Of a stretch of 64,000 bases of DNA, positions 22,194-36,247 are shown piece by piece. The notes below the pieces were generated by a model. That model made no database searches, was not told the origin of the DNA, and worked only from the letters and a program-made list of their open reading frames with translations. The stretch comes from Halotalea alkalilenta (lineage in GTDB: Bacteria > Pseudomonadota > Gammaproteobacteria > Pseudomonadales > Halomonadaceae): positions 1 through 64,000 of the forward strand of contig NZ_CP015243.1 in assembly GCF_001648175.1 (NCBI RefSeq), read 5' to 3'. Position numbers and translations under genes: made by a program. How positions within the stretch are numbered: the stretch's first letter is position 1; each line of letters begins with the position of its first letter.

Positions 22194-22223
22194 AAAAAAA
22201 ACAGGCAGCCCACAGGGCTGCCC
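22194..22223 (-). terminator. rpsO terminator
   Basis: On the minus strand GGGCAGCCC, TGT, GGGCTGCC, then TGTTTTTTTT. A strong rho-independent terminator 25 bases after rpsO, upstream of pnp. Partial read-through would supply pnp. Confidence 0.9.
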
Positions 22224-22248
22224 GTTCGATACAGTGCAAGGCTTGCGC

Positions 22249-22518
22249 TCAGCGACGCAGGCCAAGGCGCTGGATCAGGCTCTGATAACGCTCGAAGCTC
22301 TTGCCCTTGAGGTAGTCGAGCAGCTTGCGGCGCTGGTTGACCATGCGGATCAGGCCACGACGGGAGTGGTGATCCTGCTTGTTGCTCTTGAAGTGGTCCT
22401 GCAGACCTTCGATGTTGGCGGTCAGCAGTGCGACCTGGACTTCCGGGGAACCGGTGTCGTTTTCGCTGGCACCGAATTCCTTGACGATTTCGGCCTTGCG
22501 CTCGGCAGTAAGTGCCAT
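22249..22518 (-). CDS. rpsO: 30S ribosomal protein S15
   Basis: Binds 16S rRNA helices 20-22 early in 30S assembly. 89 residues, exactly the family length. It shows [31 protein letters not shown] and LLDYLKGKS. The frame is open upstream, but the ATG at 22518 follows TTGGAGAAG and matches the family start. It lies between truB and pnp. Confidence 0.98.
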   Translation of the reverse strand: MALTAERKAEIVKEFGASENDTGSPEVQVALLTANIEGLQDHFKSNKQDHHSRRGLIRMVNQRRKLLDYLKGKSFERYQSLIQRLGLRR

Positions 22519-22603
22519 GGGAGCTTCTCCAATCAATATGCTTTGAAATAAAGCAGTCAGTGTCGAAGACCACGCATATTTGCAGTCTTCAGCGAAGGCG
22601 ACG

Positions 22604-23524
22604 TCAGCCGTTGGCCGCGTCACGCAAGAGACGTCGGGGAGCGAGCTCGCCCTCCTCCGTCACGGTGACGAGCCCCAGCAGGCGCTCGTCGCAGTACAGC
22701 CTCGCCATGGTGCCCGGGGCATGAGAACCGGTTGCACAGCGAATCCGCCGCCCCTGGTTCAACAGCAGGGCGGTCGGCTCATCGGTTTCGAGCCTGGGCA
22801 GGTGTGCGATCAGCGCATCGACCGGCAACAGTCGCACATCGCGCTCCTCGCCCAATGCCTCGAGCGCATCCAGGCCCACCATCGCACTCGCCTCGAACGG
22901 CCCCGTGCGCAGCCGCCGCAGCGCGCTGAGATGCGCACCGCAGCCAAGCGCCGCGCCGATGTCCATGCCAAGCGTGCGAATGTAGGTACCCTTGCTGCAA
23001 TCGACCTCGAGATCGAACCAGCCGGCATCCGCATCGAGCGAAACGAGGCGCATATGATAAATGGTTACACGCCGCGGCGCACGCTCGATCTCGCGCCCTT
23101 CACGGGCCAGCTCGTAGAGCGGACGGCCCTGATGCTTGAGCGCTGAGAACATCGGTGGAATCTGCTCGATTTCACCACGAAATCGCGCCAGCACGCACTC
23201 GATGCCCGCTTCATCGAGCGCGGGTACCGGGCGCTCTTCCAGCACCACACCCTCTGCGTCACCGCTGTCGGTGGTGATACCGAGCTGGACGCGGGCGAGA
23301 TAACGCTTGTCGGCATCCAGAGCGAACGAGGAGAACTTGGTCGCCTCGCCGAAGCAGATCGGCAAGAGCCCCGTGGCCATCGGATCGAGCGTGCCGGTAT
23401 GCCCCGCCTTGGCGGCCTGGAATATCCCACGTGCGCGCTGCAGTGCACGGTTGGAACTCAGCCCCTTCGGCTTATCGAGCAACAGCACGCCGTCAACTGG
23501 ACGGCCCCGACGGCGCTTGGCCAT
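22604..23524 (-). CDS. truB: tRNA pseudouridine(55) synthase
   Basis: Makes pseudouridine 55 in the T loop of tRNAs. 306 residues with the catalytic motif [24 protein letters not shown] (Asp in GTLDP) and the C-terminal PUA-type domain. The start ATG overlaps the rbfA stop (TAATG), so the two are translationally coupled. The gene belongs to the rimP-nusA-infB-rbfA-truB-rpsO-pnp cluster. Confidence 0.97.
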   Translation of the reverse strand: MAKRRRGRPVDGVLLLDKPKGLSSNRALQRARGIFQAAKAGHTGTLDPMATGLLPICFGEATKFSSFALDADKRYLARVQLGITTDSGDAEGVVLEERPVPALDEAGIECVLARFRGEIEQIPPMFSALKHQGRPLYELAREGREIERAPRRVTIYHMRLVSLDADAGWFDLEVDCSKGTYIRTLGMDIGAALGCGAHLSALRRLRTGPFEASAMVGLDALEALGEERDVRLLPVDALIAHLPRLETDEPTALLLNQGRRIRCATGSHAPGTMARLYCDERLLGLVTVTEEGELAPRRLLRDAANG

Positions 23525-23913
23525 TACTCCGACTCCGGCTCGTCGTCGCGGCTGCGCCGATCGCTATCCACCGCACGCTCGATCAGCCGTGAGAGCTGAT
23601 CACCCCGCGCTACGCTTTCGTCATAGTGGAAGCGCAGCTCGGGCACGTGACGAAGCTTCATCCGCCGAGCGACCTGCGAGCGCAGGAAACCGGACGCGCG
23701 CTTGAGGATCTCGAGGTTCTCGCGTACGCGAACAACATCGTTCTCGCCGAGCAGGGTGAAATAGACGTCTGCGTAGCCGAGGTCACGACTGACCTTGGCA
23801 TCGCTGATCGTCACCATACCCAAACGCGGATCCTTGACCTCGCGCTGCACCAGCAGCGCGAGTTCCTGTTTGAGCTGCTCGGCGACCCGATCGGTCCTGG
23901 TAAATTCACGCAT
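23524..23913 (-). CDS. rbfA: Ribosome-binding factor A
   Basis: KH-domain protein needed for 16S 5' end processing and cold adaptation. 129 residues. It starts REFTRTDRVAEQLKQELALLVQREVKDPRLG and carries the LGYADVYFTLLG strand and LRHVPELRFHYDES. The ATG at 23913 is chosen over the longer open frame (24024), which would run into infB. 20 bases separate it from infB. Confidence 0.96.
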   Translation of the reverse strand: MREFTRTDRVAEQLKQELALLVQREVKDPRLGMVTISDAKVSRDLGYADVYFTLLGENDVVRVRENLEILKRASGFLRSQVARRMKLRHVPELRFHYDESVARGDQLSRLIERAVDSDRRSRDDEPESE

Positions 23914-23933
23914 CTGCGCTCCTCGCGGCCCGC

Positions 23934-26408
23934 TTAGAGCGAGCGCTCGACTTTGACCTGATCGAAGACTTCGATCTTGTCGCCGACCTGGACATCGTTG
24001 TAGTTGCGTACGCCGATACCGCACTCCATGCCATTACGGACTTCGCTGACGTCATCCTTGAAGCGGCGCAGTGACTCGAGCTCGCCTTCGTAGATGACCA
24101 CGTTGTCGCGCAATACGCGGATGCTCTTGTTGCGGTAGACGGTACCCTCGACCACCATGCAGCCGGCGATCGCACCGATCTTCGGCGCCCGGAACACGTC
24201 GCGCACCTCGGCGATGCCCACGATCTCCTCTTTCCACTCCGGCGCCAGCATGCCGCTCATCGCCTGCTTGACCTCATCGATCAGCTGGTAGATGACGCTG
24301 TAGTAGCGAAGATCCAGCCCTTCGCGGTCGACGATCTCGCGAGCGCTCGCATCGGCACGGACGTTGAAGCCGACGATGATCGCCTCACTGGCAACCGCCA
24401 GGTTGGCATCGGTGCCGGTGATTCCGCCAACCCCGGAGGAGACCACGGTGACCTTGACCTCGTCGGTGGAGAGCTCCTCCAGCGCATGGCGGATAGCCTC
24501 CAGCGAGCCCTGCACGTCCGCCTTGAGCACGATGTTGACCGAAGCGATCTCTTCCTTGCCCATCTGGCTGAACATGTTCTCGAGCTTGGCCTTCTGCTGC
24601 CGGGCGAGACGCACGTCGCGGTACTTGCCCTGACGGAAGTTGGCGACTTCGCGCGCCTTCTTCTCGTCGGCAACGACGTTGAACTCCTCGCCAGCATCAG
24701 GCGTGCCATCGAGACCGAGCACTTCGACCGGCATCGACGGGCCAGCCGAGTCGACCTGCTGACCGAGCTCGTTGACCAGCGCGCGCACTCGACCATAGTG
24801 CAGGCCGGCGAGCAGGATGTCGCCCTTGCGCAGGGTACCGTTCTGGACCAGTACGGTAGCCACCGGGCCACGCCCACGATCCAACCGGGATTCGATCACT
24901 ACACCCTTGCCGGGTGCCTCCGGGACGGCCTTCAGTTCGAGCACTTCGGAAACCAGCAGCACCGCTTCGAGCAGCGCATCGATCCCCTCGCCGGTCTTCG
25001 CCGAGACCAGGACGAACTGGGTATCGCCCCCCCACTCCTCGGAGATCACTCCGTGCTGGGAGAGCTCATTGCGGACGCGGTCGAGATCAGCACCAGGCTT
25101 GTCGATCTTGTTGATCGCCACCACCAGCGGTACCTCGGCGGCGCGCGCGTGCTCGATCGCCTCGATGGTCTGCGGCATCACACCGTCGTCGGCGGCGACC
25201 ACCAGGATGACCACGTCGGTCGCCTTGGCGCCACGCGCACGCATCGCAGTGAAGGCCGCGTGTCCGGGGGTATCGAGGAAGGTGACGTCACCGGTGGCAT
25301 GCTCGACGTGGTAGGCGCCGATGTGCTGGGTGATGCCGCCCGCCTCGCCGGTGGCGACCTTGGTGCGACGAATGTAGTCGAGCAGCGAGGTCTTGCCGTG
25401 GTCGACGTGTCCCATCACCGTGACCACAGGCGCACGCGTGAACTCTTCACCCTCGTAGGAGATTCCTTCGAGGACTTCGGTCTCGAGCGCGTTGTCCTTG
25501 ATCAGCTTGGGCTTGTGGCCCATCTCCTCGGCGACGATCGCCGCGGTGTCCTGATCGATGGTCTGGTTGATGGTGACCGCGGCGCCCATGTTGAACATCG
25601 CCTTGATCACTTCGGTCGCCTTGACCGACATCTTGTCGGCCAGCTCAGCGACGCTGATCGACTCGGGGATGCTGACCTCACGGATGATCACTTGGGTCGG
25701 GCGCTGGAAGCCGTGGGCATTGTCGCGCCCGCGACGGCCGCCGCGACGCTCGGAGCGCTTGGCCTTCTTGCCGGCCGAGCCACGACGCTCGCTGCGGTCG
25801 CTGCGATCGTCCTCGTCTTCGCGACGTCCACCGCTCTTGCGCCCGCCCCCGGCGGCCTTGCGGCCGGCAGCTTCACGGCCACGACGATTGTCGTTGCGCG
25901 GTTCCTTGAGCGGCGCGTTGACTACCGGCTCTTCCCCTGAGCTCTCTTCAGCGGAGGCGGAGGCGGCAGCCCCAGCCGGTGCCGTGACGGCTGGCGTTGA
26001 GGGCGCCACTGCCTCGGCAACGGGTGCCTGCTCGCGAGCGGGCTCGCTCGCAGGCGGCGCTACCTGTGCCTCCTGCAACTCTTGCACTTCGGCCTCGCCC
26101 GCCTGGGCCTCCGGCTCCGCACGAACATAGGTACGCTTCTTGCGGACCTGTACCTCGATCGTCTTGTTGCGATCACCAGTACGGATCTTGCTCTTGGTCT
26201 TGCGGGTCAGCGTGATCCGGTTACGACCCGGTCCCGCGCCACCGCCGTGCTGTTTGGTGAGGTGATCAAGCAAGCGCTGCTTGTCCTCCTCGGAGACGAC
26301 ATCGGTCTCTGCCTTATGGGTGAGACCAGCCTCGCTCATCTGTTCGAGCAGGCGGCTCGCATCGCGCCCCACCTTGCTTGCGAATTCCTTAACCGTCATT
26401 TCTGCCAT
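23934..26408 (-). CDS. infB: Translation initiation factor IF-2
   Basis: GTPase that brings fMet-tRNA to the 30S subunit. 824 residues: N-terminal IF2-N domain, a long Ala/Glu/Arg-rich linker (about 95-240), a second IF2-N, then the GTPase core with [20 protein letters not shown] and NKID, and the C-terminal domains that bind fMet-tRNA. It pairs functionally with the tRNA-fMet gene upstream at 28817. The start ATG follows GGAGGGTCGC. Confidence 0.98.
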   Translation of the reverse strand: MAEMTVKEFASKVGRDASRLLEQMSEAGLTHKAETDVVSEEDKQRLLDHLTKQHGGGAGPGRNRITLTRKTKSKIRTGDRNKTIEVQVRKKRTYVRAEPEAQAGEAEVQELQEAQVAPPASEPAREQAPVAEAVAPSTPAVTAPAGAAASASAEESSGEEPVVNAPLKEPRNDNRRGREAAGRKAAGGGRKSGGRREDEDDRSDRSERRGSAGKKAKRSERRGGRRGRDNAHGFQRPTQVIIREVSIPESISVAELADKMSVKATEVIKAMFNMGAAVTINQTIDQDTAAIVAEEMGHKPKLIKDNALETEVLEGISYEGEEFTRAPVVTVMGHVDHGKTSLLDYIRRTKVATGEAGGITQHIGAYHVEHATGDVTFLDTPGHAAFTAMRARGAKATDVVILVVAADDGVMPQTIEAIEHARAAEVPLVVAINKIDKPGADLDRVRNELSQHGVISEEWGGDTQFVLVSAKTGEGIDALLEAVLLVSEVLELKAVPEAPGKGVVIESRLDRGRGPVATVLVQNGTLRKGDILLAGLHYGRVRALVNELGQQVDSAGPSMPVEVLGLDGTPDAGEEFNVVADEKKAREVANFRQGKYRDVRLARQQKAKLENMFSQMGKEEIASVNIVLKADVQGSLEAIRHALEELSTDEVKVTVVSSGVGGITGTDANLAVASEAIIVGFNVRADASAREIVDREGLDLRYYSVIYQLIDEVKQAMSGMLAPEWKEEIVGIAEVRDVFRAPKIGAIAGCMVVEGTVYRNKSIRVLRDNVVIYEGELESLRRFKDDVSEVRNGMECGIGVRNYNDVQVGDKIEVFDQVKVERSL

Positions 26409-26489
26409 TGCGACCCTCCTGAACCCGTTTCCCTGCTGCCCGTTGCGAAACCGCGCCGCCGCGCCTCGAAAGGCCGGCGGCTTTAGCCG

Positions 26490-27983
26490 CTACGCTTCGC
26501 CCTCGAACCAGGGGGCACGGGCGGTCATGATCAGTACCGCGGCGCGCTCTTCGTCCACGCCTTCGATGTCCTTGAGATCGTCGATCGACTGCTCGGCGAG
26601 ATCTTCCATGGTGCGAATGCCACGACCGGCCAGCGTGAACGCCAGTGCACGGTCCATGCCTTCCATTTCGAGCAGATCGTCGGCCGGGGCGCCCTCTTCC
26701 AGGCTCTCCTCGCTGGCGATCGCCAGATTGAGCAACTCATCCTTGGCACGCGCGCGCAGCTCTTCGACCAGCACCTCGTCGAGCTCCTCGATCTCGAGCA
26801 TCTCGTCGAGCGGTACGTAGGCAATCTCTTCGAGCGAAGTGAAGCCTTCGTCGACCAACAGACGAGCAAGGTCCTCTTCGATGTCGAGATGCTGGATGAA
26901 GTATTCGATGAAACTGTCGACTTCCTGCTCGAGCTTGCCCTGGGCTTCCTCCTCGGTCATCACGTTGAGCGTCCAGCCGGTCAGCTCGGAGGCAAGCCGC
27001 ACGTTCTGCCCGCTGCGGCCGATCGCCTGGGCAAGATTGTCTTCAGCGACCGCGACGTCCATGGTATGGGAATCTTCGTCGACCATGATCGAGGCGACTT
27101 CGGCCGGAGCCATCGCATTGATCACCAGCTGCGCAGGATTATCATCCCAGAGGATGATGTCGACACGCTCGTTGCGAAGCTCGTTGGAAACCGCCTGGAC
27201 GCGCGAGCCGCGCATCCCCACGCAGGCGCCGACCGGATCGATGCGACGGTCATTGGTCTTGACCGCGATCTTGGCCCGCGAACCAGGATCCCGAGCGGCA
27301 CCTTTGATCTCGATCAGCTGCTCGGCGATCTCCGGCACTTCGATCTTGAACAGCTCGATGAGGAACTCGGGACGAGTGCGCGAAAGGATCAGCTGGGAGC
27401 CGCGAGCGTCAGGGTCGACCTTCCAGAGCAGCGCACGAACGCGTTCGTTCATTCGATAACGTTCGCCGGAAATCATTTCGCTACGTGGCAGGAAACCCTC
27501 GGCGTTATCACCGAGATCGATGATCAAGCCATCGCGGGTGGTCTTCTTCACCCCACCGGCGACCAGCTCTCCTTCGCGCTCGCTGTAGTGTCGCACGATT
27601 TCGGCCCGCTCGGCTTCACGCACCTTCTGCACGATCACCTGCTTGGCGGTCTGGGCCGCGATTCGGCCAAAGCTCACCGACTCGATCTGCTCCTCGACGA
27701 ATTCGCCAAGTCCCAACGGCGGCTCACGCTCTTCGGCCGCGGAGATTGGAATCTCGCGGGCCGAGGTGGTGTAGTCTTCATCGGGAACCACGGTCCAACG
27801 CCTGAAGGTGTCGTAATCTCCAGTGGCACGGTCGATCCGGACCTTGACGTCGACGTCCTGTCCCTCGAAGCGCTTGCGAGTCGCGCTGGCCAGCGCAGCC
27901 TCGACCGCCTCGAAGATCACGCCACGAGGAACACCTTTTTCGTTCGAAATTGCGTCAACGACCAGCAAAATCTCTTTGCTCAT
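26490..27983 (-). CDS. nusA: Transcription termination/antitermination protein NusA
   Basis: Binds RNA polymerase and nascent RNA in pausing, termination and rRNA antitermination (boxA complexes like those at 3193 and 5432). 497 residues: N-terminal polymerase-binding domain, S1 domain, KH1/KH2 ([33 protein letters not shown]) and two acidic C-terminal repeats. Start ATG at 27983 after GAGGCAAAGG. It lies in the rimP-nusA-infB operon. Confidence 0.98.
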   Translation of the reverse strand: MSKEILLVVDAISNEKGVPRGVIFEAVEAALASATRKRFEGQDVDVKVRIDRATGDYDTFRRWTVVPDEDYTTSAREIPISAAEEREPPLGLGEFVEEQIESVSFGRIAAQTAKQVIVQKVREAERAEIVRHYSEREGELVAGGVKKTTRDGLIIDLGDNAEGFLPRSEMISGERYRMNERVRALLWKVDPDARGSQLILSRTRPEFLIELFKIEVPEIAEQLIEIKGAARDPGSRAKIAVKTNDRRIDPVGACVGMRGSRVQAVSNELRNERVDIILWDDNPAQLVINAMAPAEVASIMVDEDSHTMDVAVAEDNLAQAIGRSGQNVRLASELTGWTLNVMTEEEAQGKLEQEVDSFIEYFIQHLDIEEDLARLLVDEGFTSLEEIAYVPLDEMLEIEELDEVLVEELRARAKDELLNLAIASEESLEEGAPADDLLEMEGMDRALAFTLAGRGIRTMEDLAEQSIDDLKDIEGVDEERAAVLIMTARAPWFEGEA

Positions 27984-28076
27984 GCCTTTGCCTCGCCAGA
28001 TAAATCATTTTTGTCCCGCTCGAGGACCGTCCTTGGCCGACACCCACGCATCGCTTTGGCGACACTGCGCACCGCA

Positions 28077-28538
28077 CTATTTTTCGAAGGTCGGCACCAC
28101 CTGAGCGCGTTCGATCGTTTCGATCGGAAAGCCGAACTCTTCCTGATCGACCCGCAGGATCACTTCGTCCTCTTCGAGCCCGATCAAAAGCCCCTGGAAC
28201 TTGCGGCGCCCCTCGAACGGAATGCGCAGACGCAGTTGGACACGATGTCCAGCGAAACGCTCGAACTGAGAAAGCGTGTAGAGCGGTCGATCCATGCCCG
28301 GTGATGAGACTTCCAGGTTGTACTGGCCAGCAATGGGATCTTCGACATCGAGCAGGCCGCTGACTTGACGACTGACTTTGGCACAGTCGTCGACGTTGAC
28401 GCCTTTGTCGCTATCGATATACACCACCAGACGCGAATTCTTGCCCTGCGCGACGTAATCCACACCCCACAGCTCGAATCCCATCGCATTGACCGTCGGC
28501 TCGATCAGCGCCTGAATGGCCTGTTCCTTGGTCGCCAT
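28077..28538 (-). CDS. rimP: Ribosome maturation factor RimP
   Basis: Assists 30S maturation. 153 residues with the signature YNLEVSSPGMDRPL and the C-terminal SH3-like part (GRRKFQGLLIGLEEDEVIL). The ATG at 28538 is preferred; a TTG at 28544 in the same frame has closer spacing to AGGAG and remains possible. First gene of the nusA-infB operon, downstream of tRNA-fMet as in the E. coli metY-rimP locus. Confidence 0.95.
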   Translation of the reverse strand: MATKEQAIQALIEPTVNAMGFELWGVDYVAQGKNSRLVVYIDSDKGVNVDDCAKVSRQVSGLLDVEDPIAGQYNLEVSSPGMDRPLYTLSQFERFAGHRVQLRLRIPFEGRRKFQGLLIGLEEDEVILRVDQEEFGFPIETIERAQVVPTFEK

Positions 28539-28775
28539 AGACAAAGGCTCCTATGAGTAAGACCGGCTCGAAGGGAATCGAAGAACATGACGTCACGCGA
28601 CGACTCCCCAGGCGACGGACGCCTCGAATACGTTCGCGAACCGGCGCCGGACGGTTTCCGCTGGCACCCTGACGTGAAGACGGGAAAGGTGGCCGACTGG
28701 CAGCTACTGCGATCGAGGCGCTGCCACCGCGCAAGGGGCCGGCACGGACCATCATCCAACGGGCCGTCCGCCAAC

Positions 28776-28806
28776 AAAAAGCCCCTTCTTGCTGGAAGGG
28801 GCCTTT
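28776..28806 (-). terminator. Terminator after tRNA-fMet
   Basis: On the minus strand AAGGCCCCTTC, a 6-base loop, GAAGGGGCTTTTTG. It lies 11 bases after the tRNA 3' end and separates it from rimP. Confidence 0.85.
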
Positions 28807-28816
28807 CGAATAAACT

Positions 28817-28893
<77 letters not shown>

Positions 28894-29035
28894 TCAACGC
28901 GCGAAATATTATAGATCTTTCGATCCGGAATCAACCTGGTACTGATTCCTCAAACCGGAAACGGAGGATTTCGCGAACCTTCGCTTCCTTTCTTCTACTG
29001 CCCTGTAGGTAATAAAACTGCCTACGAACTTTATT

Positions 29036-29122
29036 TGGTGCCGAAGGCGGGACTTGAACCCGCACGTCCGTAAGGACACTACCCCCTCAAGATAGCGTGT
29101 CTACCAATTCCACCACTTCGGC
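29036..29122 (-). tRNA. tRNA-Leu (anticodon GAG)
   Basis: 87 nt with the long variable arm of class II tRNAs. It begins GCCGAAGTGGTGGAATTGG and has anticodon loop TTGAGGG. CCA is encoded. It lies between secG and tRNA-fMet, as E. coli leuU does. Confidence 0.96.
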
Positions 29123-29232
29123 ATCGGGGCTGACGCACTATACACTCAGAAGCCTTTACAATCAAATACTTCTGCTTCAGCGCCCAGGGATGGAATCTCA
29201 CCATCCCCTTCACTCACAAGGCCACGAGCAGC

Positions 29233-29700
29233 TTACTGCTCCTCGCTTCCCTCGAGTGCTGGCGCAGCATTATCCACACCCTGCCCTTGATCGTCAAGCG
29301 CCGGAGCATTCTGGTTTTGCGACGGCGCGGCCTCGGGCGCAGTGAGCGGTGCCTCGCTGGGATCGGCGCTGCCCAGCCCTTGGGCCGGTGCATCGTCGAG
29401 CACGGGCACACCGCTGTGCTGACGCTCGATCAGGCTCGCATCCGGAATGCCGCTGATCGGCACGCTACCGGCGTTATTGGCATACCAGGCGAGGCCAACC
29501 GAAGTGGCGAAGAAGACTGCCGCCAACACCCCTGTGAGTTTGGCGAGAAAGCTGCTGCTGCCACGCGAACCGAAAACGGTCTGGGAGGCACCGCCGCCGA
29601 AGGCGGCCCCCGCCTCGGCGCCCTTGCCCTGCTGAAGAAGCACGAGCGCGACCAGCGAGATCGCCAGCAGCACATGAACCAAAAGGGTTATGACTTGCAT
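29233..29700 (-). CDS. secG: Protein-export membrane protein SecG
   Basis: Small subunit of the SecYEG translocon. 155 residues: two hydrophobic helices (about 4-24 and 53-73) around LLQQGKGAEAGAAFGGGASQTVFGSRG, the family signature. A polar, Ala/Pro/Gln-rich tail of about 75 residues follows and is longer than in E. coli (110 residues total). The ATG at 29700 gives the normal N-terminus. It lies 4 bases after tpiA. Confidence 0.95.
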   Translation of the reverse strand: MQVITLLVHVLLAISLVALVLLQQGKGAEAGAAFGGGASQTVFGSRGSSSFLAKLTGVLAAVFFATSVGLAWYANNAGSVPISGIPDASLIERQHSGVPVLDDAPAQGLGSADPSEAPLTAPEAAPSQNQNAPALDDQGQGVDNAAPALEGSEEQ

Positions 29701-29704
29701 GAAA

Positions 29705-30454
29705 TCAACCTGCAGCATGACAAATGGATAAGAAATCGTCGACCTTGAGCGAAGCACCACCGATCAGGCCGCCGTCGATATCTGGCTGAGCGAGCAGCTC
29801 CTGCGCGTTTCGCGCATTCATGCTGCCGCCATAAAGCAGCCTCAGGCCACTCGCCAGCTTGGCGTCGAAGTCGCCTTGATAGCGACGGATCGCCGCCATC
29901 ACTTCCTGCGCTTGCTCGGGTGACGGAGTGCGGCCGCTGCCAATCGCCCATACCGGCTCGTAGGCGATGGTGACCAAGGGGCGCTGCTCCGGCTCCAGCG
30001 GTGCCATTACCTTGCCGACCTGGCGCAGCACCACCCGCTCGGTATCTCCGGCGTCGCGCTCCTCGAGCGTTTCTCCGACGCAGAGAATCGGCTTCAGCCC
30101 CTCGTTGAGCGCGGCGACCATGCGATCGTAGACGTCTTCGTCGCTCTCGCGGTAAAGCCGGCGTCGCTCGGAATGCCCGACCAGCACATAATCCGCCCCG
30201 AGTTCCTTGAGCATCCTGCCGCTCACCTCACCGGTATGCGCCCCCGAACGCAGCGGATTGAGCGTCTGCGCGCCAATCTTGACACCGCTCGCCCCCAGCG
30301 CCCGCTGCATCTCGAGGATATAAGGAAAAGGCGGCAGCAGCGCCACCTCCACCGTGGGGGGCAAAGGAAACCCCTCCAGGGCGCGCGCGAACTCCTCGAT
30401 CAATTGAGAGGAGCCATTCATCTTCCAGTTGCCGGCGATCAGCGGTGTACGCAT
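29705..30454 (-). CDS. tpiA: Triosephosphate isomerase
   Basis: Interconverts dihydroxyacetone phosphate and glyceraldehyde 3-phosphate in glycolysis. 249 residues. Catalytic sites are all visible: GNWKMNG (Asn, Lys) at the N-terminus, VGHSERR (His), AYEPVWAIGSG (Glu) and the phosphate loop LLYGGSMN. The ATG at 30454 is chosen, as the longer frame has a non-family N-terminus. Confidence 0.98.
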   Translation of the reverse strand: MRTPLIAGNWKMNGSSQLIEEFARALEGFPLPPTVEVALLPPFPYILEMQRALGASGVKIGAQTLNPLRSGAHTGEVSGRMLKELGADYVLVGHSERRRLYRESDEDVYDRMVAALNEGLKPILCVGETLEERDAGDTERVVLRQVGKVMAPLEPEQRPLVTIAYEPVWAIGSGRTPSPEQAQEVMAAIRRYQGDFDAKLASGLRLLYGGSMNARNAQELLAQPDIDGGLIGGASLKVDDFLSICHAAG

Positions 30455-30533
30455 GAGCATGCCTCGCATTGGGTGGGAAATGGTAATGGAGCGCTGGAGG
30501 CAATACAACTCGACTCGCCGCCTATCGCCAATG

Positions 30534-31921
<1,388 letters not shown>

Positions 31922-31922
<1 letters not shown>

Positions 31923-32812
31923 TATGCCTTTCCCTCACGCAGCACCGCCCAGGTCATCTCGACCACATCCCAGGTCGCCGCCACGTCGTGAGTTCGAATG
32001 ATTCGGGCGCCTCGCTCGACTGCCATCGCAGTCAACGCAAGGCCGCCGTAAAGCCTGCCCTCGCCCTTCTCACCAAGCGCTCGAGGCACCCCCTGAGCAT
32101 CGGCGAGAGCCGCGCCAATCATACTCTTGCGCGAGGTGCCGACCAAGATCGGCAGCCCCAGTTCGACCAGCCCGGCCATCTCGGCCATTAGTCGAAGATT
32201 GTGCTCGGGCAGCTTGCCAAAACCGAAGCCCGGATCGATCACCAGCCGCTCGCGATCGATCCCGGCCGCCACGCAGTCGTCGACGCGCTGGCGCAAAAAG
32301 TCACCGACCTCAAGCTCGATCGCCTGGTCGTAGTGCGGATCCAGCTGCATCATGGTGGGCTCGCCGTTCATGTGCATCAGGCAAATCGCCATCGAGCTGG
32401 CGCATGCGGCCTCGAGCGCGCCGGAACGAGTCAGGGAGCGGACATCATTGATCATTCCGGCACCGAGCCTGCCGCACTCGCTGATCACACCGGCCGAGCT
32501 GGTATCCAACGAGACCACCACCTCGAACTCCCGCACCAGGGCCTCGACCACCGGCGCGACCCGCTCCAACTCCTCGTTGAGACTCACCGGAGCGGCGCCA
32601 GGGCGAGTCGATTCACCGCCGATGTCGATCAGCGAAGCTCCCTCTTCGATCATCCGCTGCGCATGTCTCAGCGCGGCATCGAGTCCGAGGTGCTTGCCGC
32701 CATCGGAGAAAGAGTCCGGCGTGACGTTGAGGATGCCCATGACCCGAGGCCTGGAAAGATCCAGCGAGCGCCCGGCACAATCGAGAACGGAAGGAGAGAA
32801 ATAGCTTTTCAT
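31922..32812 (-). CDS. folP: Dihydropteroate synthase
   Basis: Condenses p-aminobenzoate with the pterin pyrophosphate made by FolK (16232-16732); target of sulfonamides. 296 residues, with [42 protein letters not shown] and the sulfa-site loop TSRKSMIG. folP-glmM downstream of ftsH is the conserved order. Confidence 0.97.
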
Positions 32813-32911
32813 TTGCTCAGGAGAGGAACGCGGGGGATGGCGGGAAGCCGAAGGTGAAAAGCCGCGACCGCCAAACAGGCGGACGCGACTTCCAGCGATT
32901 GGGACGGTGGC

Positions 32912-34860
<1,949 letters not shown>

Positions 34861-35058
34861 GTCGTTCAAGGGGACACCCTCACTACGCTAAGTCTTTAAC
34901 CACCGTCCGGGACCGACGGACACGCCTGACCCTCTGCGGCCTATCGAGCACGCCCCTTTCACCCTACACTGGCACGAAGCCTAAGTGCAGCATATCTGGC
35001 GAGATGGGGGCAACGGCCTCTCTATGCAAGTATCGCACGTTCGCCTTGGGAGGAAAGC

Positions 35059-35733
35059 TCACCCTTTGAAACCGCGACCGAGCAGATAGATTTCACGCGA
35101 ACGGGGACGGGAAGCCGCCGGTTTGCGGCTGATGACCTTGGTGAAGGAGCCTCGCAGCTCCTTGAGATAAGCCTCGAAGCCTTCTCCTTGGAACACCTTG
35201 GCAAGGAAATCTCCATTCGGCTTCAGCACCTGTCGCGCCAGGTCGAGCGCGAGCTCGACCAGGTACATCGCACCCGGCTGATCAATGGCGTTCTGCCCAC
35301 TCATGTTCGGCGCCATGTCGGAGATCACCATGTCCACCCGGCGCCCGCCAAGGGCGGACAAGATAGCATCGAGCACCGCCTCCTCGGTGAAGTCACCCTT
35401 AATGAACTCGACGCCAGCGAGCGGCTCCATGTCGAGGATGTCGGAAGCGATCACCACGCCCTGCGGCCCGACCCGCTTGGCCACGACCTGGCTCCACCCA
35501 CCGGGGGCGGCGCCAAGATCGACCACGGTCATGCCGGGCTTCAGCAGCTGATCCTTATCGTCGATCTCGAGCAGCTTGTAGCTGGCTCGCGAACGGTAGC
35601 CATCGACCCACGAGCGCTTCACATAGGGGTCGTCGAAATGCTCCTTCAACCAGCCGGCACTCGATCGGCTGGTAGCGTTCTTGCGCTTCGGGGAAGAGGA
35701 ATCACCGGCATCGCCGGAAGATGAACGGGCCAA
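35059..35733 (-). CDS. rlmE: 23S rRNA (uridine-2'-O) methyltransferase RlmE
   Basis: Methylates U2552 in the 50S A loop using SAM. 224 residues from a TTG start at 35733, which follows AGGTG; no ATG lies nearby in frame. SAM site [16 protein letters not shown], catalytic KDKE residues in [20 protein letters not shown], and [16 protein letters not shown]. It precedes ftsH in the usual order and is divergent from yhbY. Confidence 0.95.
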   Translation of the reverse strand: MARSSSGDAGDSSSPKRKNATSRSSAGWLKEHFDDPYVKRSWVDGYRSRASYKLLEIDDKDQLLKPGMTVVDLGAAPGGWSQVVAKRVGPQGVVIASDILDMEPLAGVEFIKGDFTEEAVLDAILSALGGRRVDMVISDMAPNMSGQNAIDQPGAMYLVELALDLARQVLKPNGDFLAKVFQGEGFEAYLKELRGSFTKVISRKPAASRPRSREIYLLGRGFKG

Positions 35734-35869
35734 GGGGTCACCTGGGAGTCTTGCGGGGGAACGAAAAACAGCGAATGACTGCATGAACATCGCGCTATCG
35801 CGACATCCAAGGCTTGGGGTAGACTGCGCGGTCAGCATTCAGGTACCAACACAGGCCATTCAAACTATC

Positions 35870-36187
35870 ATGTCACTCTCGTCGGCTCAAAAGAAAAGCT
35901 TCCGCAGCATCGGCCACCATCTCGACCCGGTGGTTCAGGTGTCGGAGAACGGCCTCAGCGAAGGCGCTCTCAACGAGCTGGAACGCGCACTCGCCGATCA
36001 CGAACTGATCAAGATCAAATTGATGAGCAACGACCGCGAGGAGCGCGAAGCCCAGATTGCCGCGGCATGCTCCCACAGCGGCGCGGAGCTGATCCAGAAG
36101 ATCGGCAAGATGGCGCTACTGTATCGCCGCAACCCGAAGGCTTCCCCGAAGCTCTCCAACGTTCAGCGCTTCAGCAGATCCGAATGA
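35870..36187 (+). CDS. yhbY: RNA-binding CRM-domain protein YhbY
   Basis: 105-residue protein with a single CRM (YhbY) domain: KSFRSIGHHLDPVVQVSENGLSEG and a C-terminal IQKIGKMALLYRR. It binds pre-50S particles. The ATG at 35870 starts the family domain, although the frame is open farther upstream. Divergent from rlmE, as in most gammaproteobacteria. Confidence 0.94.
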   Translation: MSLSSAQKKSFRSIGHHLDPVVQVSENGLSEGALNELERALADHELIKIKLMSNDREEREAQIAAACSHSGAELIQKIGKMALLYRRNPKASPKLSNVQRFSRSE

Positions 36188-36247
36188 GCCACCGGCGGCA
36201 CGCCGCCGCCGGCCCATTTGTTCTCATCCTTCCCAGGCACGCACCGC

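Noticed and set aside
24486..25940. Long plus-strand frame opposite infB, and similar frames opposite pnp, nusA, ftsH and glmM
   Set aside because: Reverse complements of conserved genes in GC-rich DNA; no recognisable domains.
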